Assembly: GCA_015063185.1 (NCBI GenBank)
Contig: SUSY01000008.1
Span: 1 to 50,450, forward strand
DNA length: 50,450 nt
Direction of reading: 5' to 3'
From: Thermoplasmata archaeon
GTDB lineage: Archaea; Thermoplasmatota; Thermoplasmata; Methanomassiliicoccales; Methanomethylophilaceae
The notes under the pieces were generated by a model, which ran no database searches, was not told where the DNA came from, and saw only the letters and a program-made list of their open reading frames with translations. Positions 30,741-38,244 of the stretch are shown here, in pieces. The translations under genes were made by a program, and so were the position numbers. The first letter of the stretch is position 1; each line of letters starts with the position of its first letter.

Positions 30741-33714
30741 ACATCTTCCCCCTCTTAATAAGGAGCCATGCGAACACAGGGATACCTATCAGCGTGGTGA
30801 TGGCACCTACCGGCAACTCGATTCCACTCCATAACGTTCTGGATGCCAGATCCGCGAACATCATCAGGAATCCTCCCAATGCAATGGATGCGGGCATGAC
30901 CAACCTGTGGTCCCCACCGAGGATCATACGACAGAGGTGGGGGATCACGAGTCCAACGAATCCAATGATTCCCACGAATGCTACACATAATGATGTGAGC
31001 ACGGAAGCGAGGATCAACATTAGCCTGTTGAACCATTTTACATTCAGACCCATCTGTTTGGCCTGATCCTCACCGAGGAGGACCAGGTTGAATTCCTTGG
31101 CCCAGATGAGGGGTGCCAAGGACATGGCCAATACAGGGAACGTCACTATGGCGACATGTTCCCATGACACGCTGGAGAACGAACCATATAACCAGCTGAG
31201 AGAACTGGATACCTGCTCCGTTGCAGTGGTAAGCATTATCGACTGCGCCGCGGAGAACACCAACCCGACCACGACTCCCGCGAGGACATAGTTGACCGAT
31301 GAACCTCCGGCCTTCTCTGCCAACAGCATCGTGATCACGAATGCAACGATTCCTCCGACCATCGCTGCGAACGCTGTGAGATAGAGAGAATGCGCAGGGA
31401 ACAGACCGAAGAACGTGAAGTTGAAACCGATAACGGCGATCGCTGCGGTTCCTGCTCCCGAACTCACACCCATGATGTATGGGTCCACGAGCGGATTCCT
31501 AATCAGTGCCTGATACATGACACCGGCCATGGACAGACCGATACCGACCACCAATGCAACAATCGTTCTTGGAAGCCTGGAACTGTACACCATCAACTCA
31601 TTGTAGGTGAGATTCTCCCCTCCCTTCGACACTGCGGAGAACAGCGATTTCACAGCCTCCGCGGGGGACATCACCGATGTGGGCCCGATACAGAGACAGA
31701 TGATGAACATGACGATCGTCAGGATGGAACCGACCATTAGCACCACGAGCAATCTGTGTCTGCTTCTGGTGTTATGGGTCATCGGATCCGCACCAAGATA
31801 GCCCCTGAGCTTATCGACGATGATTCCGAATGGTCTGTCAACCTTCTTACCGAACCTCATGAAACAATAGTAGCCTGCCAGGGCCAACAGGATGATTCCT
31901 GCCACGAGCAATATGGAACCCATATTCGATTCCGGTTCGGGTTCATCATACACATATGGTGTGAATGCACCATACAACATTGCAAGACCGGAATCGTTGG
32001 GAAGTACCAACCAGTCACCGATTACGAGAACAGAGGTCATGCAGAAATTGACCAATGACGTGGGGCCACTAGCAGTGGAGATGATCTTCCCATTCAAATC
32101 AATCTTGTATACCACCTGAATCGGCGCATATGATGCCACGATCAGATAGGAATCGTTGACCAAATTAAGAGGACCTTTGGTGGTTTTGATATCATCTGAA
32201 AGGAACGTGTACGAACCATCCACTGAGATCTTGTACAACCCCTGAGACGTTGAAGCGAACACCCCATTAAAATTATCGGATTCGTACATGGTGAGGAAAT
32301 TGCCTGTCATACCGATGACATCAATCTGCTTGACGATGTTCGATATGTTAGATCCATCGAACGTTGCAGTTGCATAACCGCCCGTTCTGGTACTCATTCC
32401 ACGGCCCTCAGAAACAGGCAGAATCAATTTGTACGTACCATCAATCTTGAAGACAGCAGGAGATGCAACTCCGCCATATTCCTGTCCAAGGAAATCGTTG
32501 GTGTAAATTTTCTTCTCATCGATTAGTACACCCGAGATCTTGTCAAGAATGTACAGATGTCCATTAAGAGCTCCGAAGAAGACGTAATCGTCCACAATCG
32601 TAGGAGTAGTGAAATAGATGGATCCTCCGGACTGATATGACCACAACAGATTTAGATCACGATCGATACAGTAGGTCATTCCATTGGAATTGCTAAAGAA
32701 TATGGCTCCGGAATCGTATACCAAGGACGTATTACCAGTCTGATACGTTGTACCCTCCAAACTGACGATATTCATCGGTGCACAACCGCCCTGTGTAAAC
32801 TCATCCTCATCGTATTCTGCTGATGAACCATCGGAAGTGGTCATGCGTACATCATTGGTCCAGGTACCATCATCCTGAAGTTCTCCAGGTCCGATCATCC
32901 AATCGAACTTGATTACATATCCGAAACCAGACGGTATGAAAATTTCGTTTGAAACGATCAAAGGCGTTCCCGTTTCGTAGTTCTCAATTCCGGGGTACGA
33001 GAAGGTCCATTCCTTATCGCCCGTCTCATAGTCATAACAGACGATACGTACATCATTGCCTGCTGTACCACCCATGCCACCTCCGATTCCGAACTTGGAA
33101 ATGACATATTTTCCAACATGAAGTGCGGATGCGTAATGGCTTCCACTATCCGTCCATTTAGTAACAGCACTTTCATCAACGGTGGATTCGTCCGAATCGA
33201 GGTTACCTGTCTGCCTCGCATCCCCACGGATCATCACCCATGAATTCCTATATTCAGGCGTTTCCGCAGGAATGTATCCAGAGGGTCCGAATGCCAATGA
33301 GAGGTGGACATTGGTAGCAGAATCGGACAAGGATGCACTGATCCAGGCATTTCCATCCCACTTGTACACGTTCCAAAAGGATGTGACCGTAACGCCTGTG
33401 GAACCGCTAACACCGTACGTTCCAGTGCCAGGTACACCGATTGTAGTCTCATCCACCCCATCCACAGATATAGCGGACCCAACCACTGTCATATCGGCAC
33501 CCATGGACTCCAACGTGTCAATCAGGACATCCTGCACAGTTGCACCGGAGGATTGTTTGGCCCATTCCGTCTCTCCATTTCCCTTGTCCAAAAGTACATA
33601 GTACTCGGAAGATGAAGCATCGGAGTCTGCATTGAATACGACCAAAACAGATGACAGCAGCAATAACGTGACCGCAAACGCCGTCAATTTGGTCATTCTC
33701 TCATGTACGTTCAA
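30730..33714 (-). CDS. DUF4430-like domain / PQQ-type beta-propeller / BtuC permease fusion
   Basis: One uninterrupted 994-residue frame. Residues 1-33: signal or membrane anchor. About 37-145: a domain resembling DUF4430, the C-terminal fold of transcobalamin (SGATVQDVLIDTLESMG, ISVDGVDE, FWNVYKWDGNAWISA). About 155-590: a beta-propeller with PQQ-type blades (GDKEWTFSY, NLLWSYQSGG, GHLYILDKISG, QGLYKISVDG). About 597-620: one membrane helix with basic residues after it. About 645-994 (bases 30733-31782): a full-length FecCD/BtuC permease (SRLPRTIVALVVGIGLSMAG, GVSSGAGTAAIAV, GFVGLVIPHLCRM). Topology is consistent: the extra helix brings the chain back to the cytoplasm before the permease. 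I know of no described transporter with this architecture. It lies between btuF and btuD. Confidence 0.88.
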   Translation of the reverse strand: MNVHERMTKLTAFAVTLLLLSSVLVVFNADSDASSSEYYVLLDKGNGETEWAKQSSGATVQDVLIDTLESMGADMTVVGSAISVDGVDETTIGVPGTGTYGVSGSTGVTVTSFWNVYKWDGNAWISASLSDSATNVHLSLAFGPSGYIPAETPEYRNSWVMIRGDARQTGNLDSDESTVDESAVTKWTDSGSHYASALHVGKYVISKFGIGGGMGGTAGNDVRIVCYDYETGDKEWTFSYPGIENYETGTPLIVSNEIFIPSGFGYVIKFDWMIGPGELQDDGTWTNDVRMTTSDGSSAEYDEDEFTQGGCAPMNIVSLEGTTYQTGNTSLVYDSGAIFFSNSNGMTYCIDRDLNLLWSYQSGGSIYFTTPTIVDDYVFFGALNGHLYILDKISGVLIDEKKIYTNDFLGQEYGGVASPAVFKIDGTYKLILPVSEGRGMSTRTGGYATATFDGSNISNIVKQIDVIGMTGNFLTMYESDNFNGVFASTSQGLYKISVDGSYTFLSDDIKTTKGPLNLVNDSYLIVASYAPIQVVYKIDLNGKIISTASGPTSLVNFCMTSVLVIGDWLVLPNDSGLAMLYGAFTPYVYDEPEPESNMGSILLVAGIILLALAGYYCFMRFGKKVDRPFGIIVDKLRGYLGADPMTHNTRSRHRLLVVLMVGSILTIVMFIICLCIGPTSVMSPAEAVKSLFSAVSKGGENLTYNELMVYSSRLPRTIVALVVGIGLSMAGVMYQALIRNPLVDPYIMGVSSGAGTAAIAVIGFNFTFFGLFPAHSLYLTAFAAMVGGIVAFVITMLLAEKAGGSSVNYVLAGVVVGLVFSAAQSIMLTTATEQVSSSLSWLYGSFSSVSWEHVAIVTFPVLAMSLAPLIWAKEFNLVLLGEDQAKQMGLNVKWFNRLMLILASVLTSLCVAFVGIIGFVGLVIPHLCRMILGGDHRLVMPASIALGGFLMMFADLASRTLWSGIELPVGAITTLIGIPVFAWLLIKRGKMYDG

Positions 33715-33723
33715 ATTTCCACC

Positions 33724-35070
33724 TCAATTGTCGTAACCATAGTTCTTGGTATAAACCAAATAATCCTCGTAATTTGAACCGATGTGCTTTGGCATATCGA
33801 TGTCCGTGAATACATCTGATTGTAGGATCCTTCCAAGAAGTTCCATCAACTGGACAACCCTAGGAGAGGACCTCTGTGCCAGATCGGATGCACCTTCGCA
33901 TATCAAGTACACCTTGCCATTCTTGTACGCATCGGTACTGATCCACTCCTCGGACAGATTGCTCAGGAGTGCATTGTAATCGGAATCTGTATTGGAATAA
34001 GCTGATGAAATCACAATGATAACATCAGGATTGGATTGTGCGATGATCTCGGAACTGATGTGGACCCATCCGGTCTGAGGGATCACGTTGACACCTGAGA
34101 CGTAATCCAACGTGTCATCCGCGTAAGTGTGGTTTCCGGCGGCATATGGTGCCTTATCACCGGACAATGTGATCAATGTCCTTACATTCGAATGATCCGG
34201 ATTTGACATCACCCTATGTGTGACATTGCCTATCGCATTGGATATGTCAGATATCACGCTATAAGCAGCAAGATCATAGCCTATCACGTTTCCTGTAATG
34301 AAGATATTGTCCTTGATCGCGTCGATGTCCGTTCCATCATAGATTGTAACTGCTGTGATACCATACTTATTGAGCTTCTTGCTCATCTCCACGTGAGAAT
34401 ATTGCGAACCGTCGCATATCACGATGTCGGGATCGCATGCTACAATCTTCTCGAAACTTGGATTAGTGTATCCTCCCACTACGGCTATGGATCCATCCTC
34501 ATGCCCCTGTACGACACTGGTCGGATAATTACTGTAATAATCCGTTCCGACCAACGTTGTCACCGCACTCAGCGACCCCATAATCTCCGTAACGGATGGG
34601 GAAAGTGCAACGACCCTGTTCGCACGTGGGTAACCGAAAATCGTGTTGCCTAAAGCGTCCACAGCAACAACTGGCTCCTCATCCTCGGAACAATAAGCCC
34701 ATGCTACTACACCGTAATCTTTAGGCGATACATCCGAAGACTGCTTGACCCATTTGGAATCTACGATGGTCCACAAACCCCATTCTTTCTCATTGTCAGA
34801 AAAAACACCATCGATTTCCCTCACCACACCAGCCTCAACGGTTAAAGAATAGGATAAGTCATCACAACCGTATTCCAGAAGTACCAGAGAGCTGTCGTAT
34901 TTCTTGACGTCCACGTCCACCCATTTGGCATTGTAATCTCCGAAATCAATCAAAAGGCCACTGGACTGTTTTGCTGTGGCGTCATCGGAAAACGAGATGA
35001 AACAACCCAAGGTAGCCCCTATGACAAGAATCGATACTGTTATGGCCACCTTCAACTGGGTCGTATTCAT
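33724..35070 (-). CDS. BtuF-type cobamide-binding protein with N-terminal DUF4430-like domain
   Basis: A 448-residue secreted, membrane-anchored protein (hydrophobic residues 7-24). Residues ~38-127 form a DUF4430/transcobalamin-like domain (LTVEAGVVREIDGV, EWGLWTIVDSKWVKQ, VVAWAY). From ~150 there is a classic BtuF/FepB-like binding protein (NRVVALSPSVTEIMGSL, ACDPDIVICDG, IIAQSNPDVIIVI, PRVVQLMELLGRIL). Combining both folds in one chain could provide two contact surfaces for a corrinoid. It has its own TATA box and lies 9 bases upstream of the permease fusion gene. Confidence 0.88.
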   Translation of the reverse strand: MNTTQLKVAITVSILVIGATLGCFISFSDDATAKQSSGLLIDFGDYNAKWVDVDVKKYDSSLVLLEYGCDDLSYSLTVEAGVVREIDGVFSDNEKEWGLWTIVDSKWVKQSSDVSPKDYGVVAWAYCSEDEEPVVAVDALGNTIFGYPRANRVVALSPSVTEIMGSLSAVTTLVGTDYYSNYPTSVVQGHEDGSIAVVGGYTNPSFEKIVACDPDIVICDGSQYSHVEMSKKLNKYGITAVTIYDGTDIDAIKDNIFITGNVIGYDLAAYSVISDISNAIGNVTHRVMSNPDHSNVRTLITLSGDKAPYAAGNHTYADDTLDYVSGVNVIPQTGWVHISSEIIAQSNPDVIIVISSAYSNTDSDYNALLSNLSEEWISTDAYKNGKVYLICEGASDLAQRSSPRVVQLMELLGRILQSDVFTDIDMPKHIGSNYEDYLVYTKNYGYDN

Positions 35071-35107
35071 TATTCAACCATCCATAATTATAAGGGGTTT
35101 AGAAATA

Positions 35108-35120
35108 GTTTATATAAATT
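35108..35120 (-). promoter_or_regulatory. TATA box of the btuF-led operon
   Basis: AATTTATATAAAC on the minus strand, about 38-50 bases upstream of the btuF-like ATG (35070). It gives the importer genes a promoter separate from that of the upstream DUF4430 gene. No copy of the TTGGAT inverted repeat is found here. Confidence 0.55.
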
Positions 35121-35130
35121 GATTACTGGC

Positions 35131-35691
35131 TCATGCTGCGAAAGGACCAGATGACTTCCAATCAGCATAACCGCTATGGGGAGTAATAATGGGCATCCAG
35201 CTAGAATCGTACAACGTAAGGATGAAAACGTTGCTATTAGATTCAAATAACTTCATTTTCTCTGCGCCAGCAGGATCTTTCTTTTCATCAATGTCGAATC
35301 CACTAAATTCTTTCCAACCATTGCTGAAACTGAACCAACCCGATTCATATCCAGCAATACTTGCTGAAGCAGCATCCTCAGTATAGATGTCCCAAAGATA
35401 ATTGTATATGGCCCAAAGAGAACCAGTTTCATCGACAGATGAAATATATCCACCATTACTCTTGGTCCACTCAAATCCTGCTGCATCCATTGCCTTATCA
35501 AATGCTACCGTAGCATCGGAACCGGTTGCGGAGTACCACTTGTTCCTATCATCATTCTCTCCGAAGTAGAGATAATACCAATAAGTCTCTTCAACAGGCT
35601 CCTCATCAAAAACGACATATCCGATTCCAGCCCCAGCCGCGAGTCCAACTGCAACGGCGATGGCGAGGAATGCAATCATTTTGTTATCCAT
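35131..35691 (-). CDS. Membrane-anchored DUF4430-like (transcobalamin-like) protein
   Basis: A 186-residue protein: one N-terminal helix (residues 5-28), then an extracellular domain of about 155 residues. The sequence SDATVAFDKAMDAAGFEWTK, ISSVDETGSLWAIYNYLWD and the many aromatic residues match the DUF4430-like domains in the next two genes. ATG 35691 is used; an in-frame GTG three codons earlier is less likely. There are two operator-like inverted repeats at its promoter. Expected role: a surface corrinoid-capturing protein that hands cargo to the BtuF-like protein; this is inference from the shared domain and position. Composition is somewhat more A+T-rich than neighbours. Confidence 0.65.
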   Translation of the reverse strand: MDNKMIAFLAIAVAVGLAAGAGIGYVVFDEEPVEETYWYYLYFGENDDRNKWYSATGSDATVAFDKAMDAAGFEWTKSNGGYISSVDETGSLWAIYNYLWDIYTEDAASASIAGYESGWFSFSNGWKEFSGFDIDEKKDPAGAEKMKLFESNSNVFILTLYDSSWMPIITPHSGYADWKSSGPFAA

Positions 35692-35706
35692 GAATATCAC
35701 CGACTA

Positions 35707-35745
35707 TTGGATTATTCATCCAACCAAGTTGGATTAGTAATCCAA
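35707..35745. promoter_or_regulatory. Tandem operator TTGGAT-N5-ATCCAA
   Basis: Two 17-base inverted repeats of identical design: 35707-35723 and 35729-35745, both TTGGAT-N5-ATCCAA, the second extended to eight-base arms (TTGGATTA/TAATCCAA). They are 22 bases apart centre to centre, two helical turns, so two dimers would bind the same DNA face. A weaker third copy is at 35765-35781. The TATA box for the DUF4430 gene (TTATATAG, minus strand, 35753-35760) lies just upstream, so the sites cover the predicted transcription start. Confidence 0.7.
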
Positions 35746-35891
35746 ATTAAATCTATATAATATGTTGGATGACTGGTCCATCTTCCTGTGCGGCAAATTC
35801 CATCAGATTCGACAACATTACGATACATCCATTCGAAAACACAATGTGGACGTACACCATCGTGAAATACCCATTCAACGATATTGTGAAC

Positions 35892-36380
35892 ATGGGAATT
35901 TTTTCAGACAAGGACATCGTCGAAGGCATGATGACGGGATACCTCGGCATCAGTGACTATAGCGAGAGGGGACTCACCCCAAACGGTTACGACCTCAGGA
36001 TCGCGGAGATCTCCATCAGAGGCGACGAGAACAAGTACACCGAAGGGACCGTCACCATCCCCCCAAGGACGATGTTCTACGTCTCCACCATCGAAAGGGT
36101 ACGCATGCCAGCCGATGCCTGCGCACAACTTTGGCTCAGGACCACATGGATCAGAAAGGGGATCATGGGGGCATTCGGAAAGATCGATGCAGGATTCGAG
36201 GGGACACTCACGCTCGGTGCATACAACGCCACCGACGACCCTGTGGAACTCCCCATCGGAGAGAGATTCTGTCAGATGGTGTTCGAAGGATTGAACTCCT
36301 GCTCCGTCAAGGACTACGCTCAGAGGAGTGGAAACTACCAGGGACAGACAGGAGTCACCTTGGAACCCGTCAAGAAGTGA
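35892..36380 (+). CDS. dCTP deaminase/dUTPase superfamily protein, probably dUTPase-like
   Basis: A 162-residue protein of the Dcd/Dut trimer family: MGIFSDKDIVEGM, LTPNGYDLRIAEI, PADACAQLWLRTTWIRKG, and KIDAGFEGTLTLGAYN. Dcd enzymes have a catalytic Glu in the (I/V)LEF or TLE motif after IDxGFxG; here that position is Gly (TLTLGAYN). The Asp of KID, used by dUTPases, is kept, as is the N that follows. A dUTPase-like or altered activity is therefore more likely than dCTP deamination. ATG 35892 is used because homology begins there. Its stop lies one base from the duplicated trm5 end. Confidence 0.8.
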   Translation: MGIFSDKDIVEGMMTGYLGISDYSERGLTPNGYDLRIAEISIRGDENKYTEGTVTIPPRTMFYVSTIERVRMPADACAQLWLRTTWIRKGIMGAFGKIDAGFEGTLTLGAYNATDDPVELPIGERFCQMVFEGLNSCSVKDYAQRSGNYQGQTGVTLEPVKK

Positions 36381-36442
36381 TTCAATCCCTTATGATATCG
36401 AAGACGTCATGCTCGCCGTGGGCGAGTACATCTTCGATATCA
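36379..36442. repeat. Copy A of duplicated trm5 3' end, with strong hairpin
   Basis: Starts with 29 bases (from GATTCAATCCC) identical to 37197-37225, then a short variable part, then 18 identical bases (GCTCGCCGTGGGCGAGTA). In this copy the ends were also changed into a perfect 12-base inverted repeat, TGATATCGAAGA/TCTTCGATATCA, enclosing CTCGCC-GTG-GGCGAG. It follows the dcd-like stop at once, so it can act as a terminator between that gene and the toxin gene. One base is missing relative to trm5, so it is a dead coding remnant. Confidence 0.8.
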
Positions 36443-36459
36443 CACGATATTTGGCCACA

Positions 36460-36771
36460 TCAATCCATATCCCTAGCTGAATATGAGACCTTGATCACCC
36501 TCACAAGTTTCAACTCCTCTTTGACGATGTAATACATACAGAACGAATCACGATATGGATATTGTCTCTTTTCTACAGAACCGATGACATCTGACCTAGG
36601 TCGTACCGCATTTCGATATGGGAATACCTCCAAAGATGATACTGCCTCATCGGTATCCCTTATGAACTTGGATGCCGCAGAGGGATTCATCAGATGATCT
36701 CTAATGTAATCGTGAATGGAAACAATATCCGATTTTGCTGCTCCAGACAATTCCACTCTGTATTCATTCAT
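36460..36771 (-). CDS. RelE/ParE-family toxin
   Basis: A 103-residue toxin of the RelE/ParE superfamily: YRVELSGAAKSDIVSIHDYIRD at the N-terminus, a middle FPYRNAVRP, and the C-terminal strands KRQYPYRDSFCMYYIVKE and VRVIKVSYSARD. ParE members poison gyrase and RelE members cleave mRNA on the ribosome; the sequence alone does not decide. It overlaps the antitoxin gene by 8 bases and is bounded by repeats from the trm5 3' end. Confidence 0.88.
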   Translation of the reverse strand: MNEYRVELSGAAKSDIVSIHDYIRDHLMNPSAASKFIRDTDEAVSSLEVFPYRNAVRPRSDVIGSVEKRQYPYRDSFCMYYIVKEELKLVRVIKVSYSARDMD

Positions 36772-37009
36772 TCAACAGCCTCTTCAGGAACAGATGAGCA
36801 TCCTCATTTTCACCATCGGTTTCGGACCTCTGATACCTCTCCTCAAGTTCGAGGTCAAGAATCAGCTCCTTCACCCTGTTGTATACCTCAATATTCAATA
36901 GAACTCTGGAACCATAGCCGTTCTTCGTTATGTATACTGGTTCATTCTCAGACATCTCAAACATCTTCGCGGTATTCCTTAATTCGGTAATAGGTACAAT
37001 CTGAGTCAT
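36764..37009 (-). CDS. Phd/YefM-family antitoxin
   Basis: An 81-residue antitoxin: MTQIVPITELRNTAKMFEMS is the Phd/YefM DNA-binding start, EPVYITKNGYGSRVLLNIEVY the core, and the charged C-terminus (LEERYQRSETDGENED) is the likely toxin-wrapping helix. ATG 37009 is preceded by a TATA-like TTTTATAC 25 bases upstream, suggesting a leaderless message. A palindrome just upstream (37039-37060) is the likely autoregulatory operator. Confidence 0.9.
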   Translation of the reverse strand: MTQIVPITELRNTAKMFEMSENEPVYITKNGYGSRVLLNIEVYNRVKELILDLELEERYQRSETDGENEDAHLFLKRLLNE

Positions 37010-37038
37010 CAAAATACAATTGTCACAAGAGTATAAAA

Positions 37039-37060
37039 CATAATTGTGTACATAATTATG
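37039..37060. promoter_or_regulatory. Palindrome upstream of the toxin-antitoxin promoter
   Basis: CATAATTGTGT directly followed by ACATAATTATG, a 22-base inverted repeat with one mismatch. It borders the TATA-like element (about 37028-37038) of the antitoxin gene. Antitoxins of the Phd/YefM type bind such palindromes to repress their own operon. Confidence 0.6.
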
Positions 37061-37196
37061 TCAAATATTATGATTAATATGAATGAAGGATGTTATGAAT
37101 CCATATTCAATGATGAGGATCTTCAAAACCCCGCATGTAATACGGGATGATGATTGATGTCATCTAAAACCGCACCTGAAATGAATACGCAGAATC

Positions 37197-37253
37197 GATT
37201 CAATCCCTTATGATATCGAAGACGTACACGCTCGCCGTGGGCGAGTATGTCTT
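37197..37253. repeat. Copy B: native trm5 3' end matching copy A
   Basis: The last codons and stop of trm5. The first 29 bases are identical to 36379-36407, and 18 more are identical after a 3-4 base variable part. Together with copy A it brackets about 750 bases holding the toxin-antitoxin pair and an A+T-rich spacer (37061-37196) in which I see no gene. Confidence 0.8.
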
Positions 37254-38195
37254 CATCTCATACTTCTTGCCCATGTGGCAATCCAATCCCTTCGAACGCA
37301 TCTCATCAAGAAGGGACTCCATCTCCTCGTCACAGGTGGCGCGCTCCATGATCCTGTGAAGGTGCACCACACCACCCCTCTTCGCCTTAGACAGCGCGAC
37401 ATCCAGGAACTGATACGCGATCTGAGGCAGGTTCATGACGACCCTGTCCGCAAGAGGAAGGTCCTTCACTACAACAGTGGCATCGCCCTCCATGGGAACG
37501 ACGTTCTTCACCTTGTTTATCCTGATGTTCTCTATCATGTAGAGGTACGCGTCATGGTTCAGGTCGATGGAATAGATGACCTCGGGTTTGGCATGCTTCG
37601 CAATGACCATCGGGAACGGGGCGACACCGGCGAACATGTCGATGATGACCTCTCCATCCTTCACCTCGGATGCGACCCTCATCCTCTCCGTTGCCAAACG
37701 TGGATTGAAGTAGACCCTTCCGGGATCGGTCAACATGGTGACCCCGGACTCCTTGTGTCTGGTCTCGGAGGTGCCTGTACCTGCGATCGGTTCCAATTCC
37801 CTGATCCTCAGTTCTCCCTTCACACCACCGTCCATCAGTACGAGACGGACGTTTCTGTTCACCTTCAGAAGGGCATTTCCGATGTCGTTCTTGTATGGGA
37901 GCAGTTCATCGATGATCTTCACCACGATGACATCACCTATACAATCGTACGAATTGGGGAGTATGTCCCTGATATTTTCGGGAAGGAACATCCTGTAATC
38001 GGTCTCCTTGTGCTCCAGGATCTCCAGATCCGCATCCTCGACAGGATAGCCCTTGAAGGAATCCGACAGGATAGGGATCAGAAGGTCGTTGCCGTCGGCC
38101 CTTATCCTAGCACCCACATCCAACAGATCCTCTGCCTTCAATGCAAGACGTACGGGATTTCCTTCGGCCTTCGGAACCCTTATGCACCTGACCAT
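37200..38195 (-). CDS. trm5: tRNA (guanine-37-N1)-methyltransferase Trm5 family
   Basis: A 331-residue class I methyltransferase that would methylate G37 of tRNAs to prevent frameshifting. The AdoMet site is VIIDMFAGVAPFPMVIAKHA, followed by VIYSIDLNHDAYLYMIENI, and the catalytic-site motif is MNLPQIAYQFLD. The C-terminal KTYSPTASVYVFDIIRD is typical of Trm5. The N-terminal ~130 residues form the tRNA-binding D1/D2 domains. It is divergent from dphB. The 3' end is duplicated beyond the toxin-antitoxin pair. Wyosine-type relatives (Taw) remain possible but less likely. Confidence 0.9.
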   Translation of the reverse strand: MVRCIRVPKAEGNPVRLALKAEDLLDVGARIRADGNDLLIPILSDSFKGYPVEDADLEILEHKETDYRMFLPENIRDILPNSYDCIGDVIVVKIIDELLPYKNDIGNALLKVNRNVRLVLMDGGVKGELRIRELEPIAGTGTSETRHKESGVTMLTDPGRVYFNPRLATERMRVASEVKDGEVIIDMFAGVAPFPMVIAKHAKPEVIYSIDLNHDAYLYMIENIRINKVKNVVPMEGDATVVVKDLPLADRVVMNLPQIAYQFLDVALSKAKRGGVVHLHRIMERATCDEEMESLLDEMRSKGLDCHMGKKYEMKTYSPTASVYVFDIIRD

Positions 38196-38244
38196 ACACC
38201 CACATAATCATCATTTAATTTAAGTTAAGACATATGGGAGACCC

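Noticed and set aside
31700..31850. Permease fusion as two genes joined by error
   Set aside because: No stop, frameshift or ribosome site is seen at the junction, and the added membrane helix gives a coherent topology; still listed as a point to verify.
35691..35769. Cobalamin riboswitch ahead of the corrinoid genes
   Set aside because: The leader is short and A+T-rich with no B12-box-like sequence; the inverted repeats look like protein operators.
37275..38207. 310-codon plus-strand open frame opposite trm5
   Set aside because: Rich in His, Asp and Gln from reading trm5 in reverse; trm5 has complete family motifs, so this is an antisense shadow.
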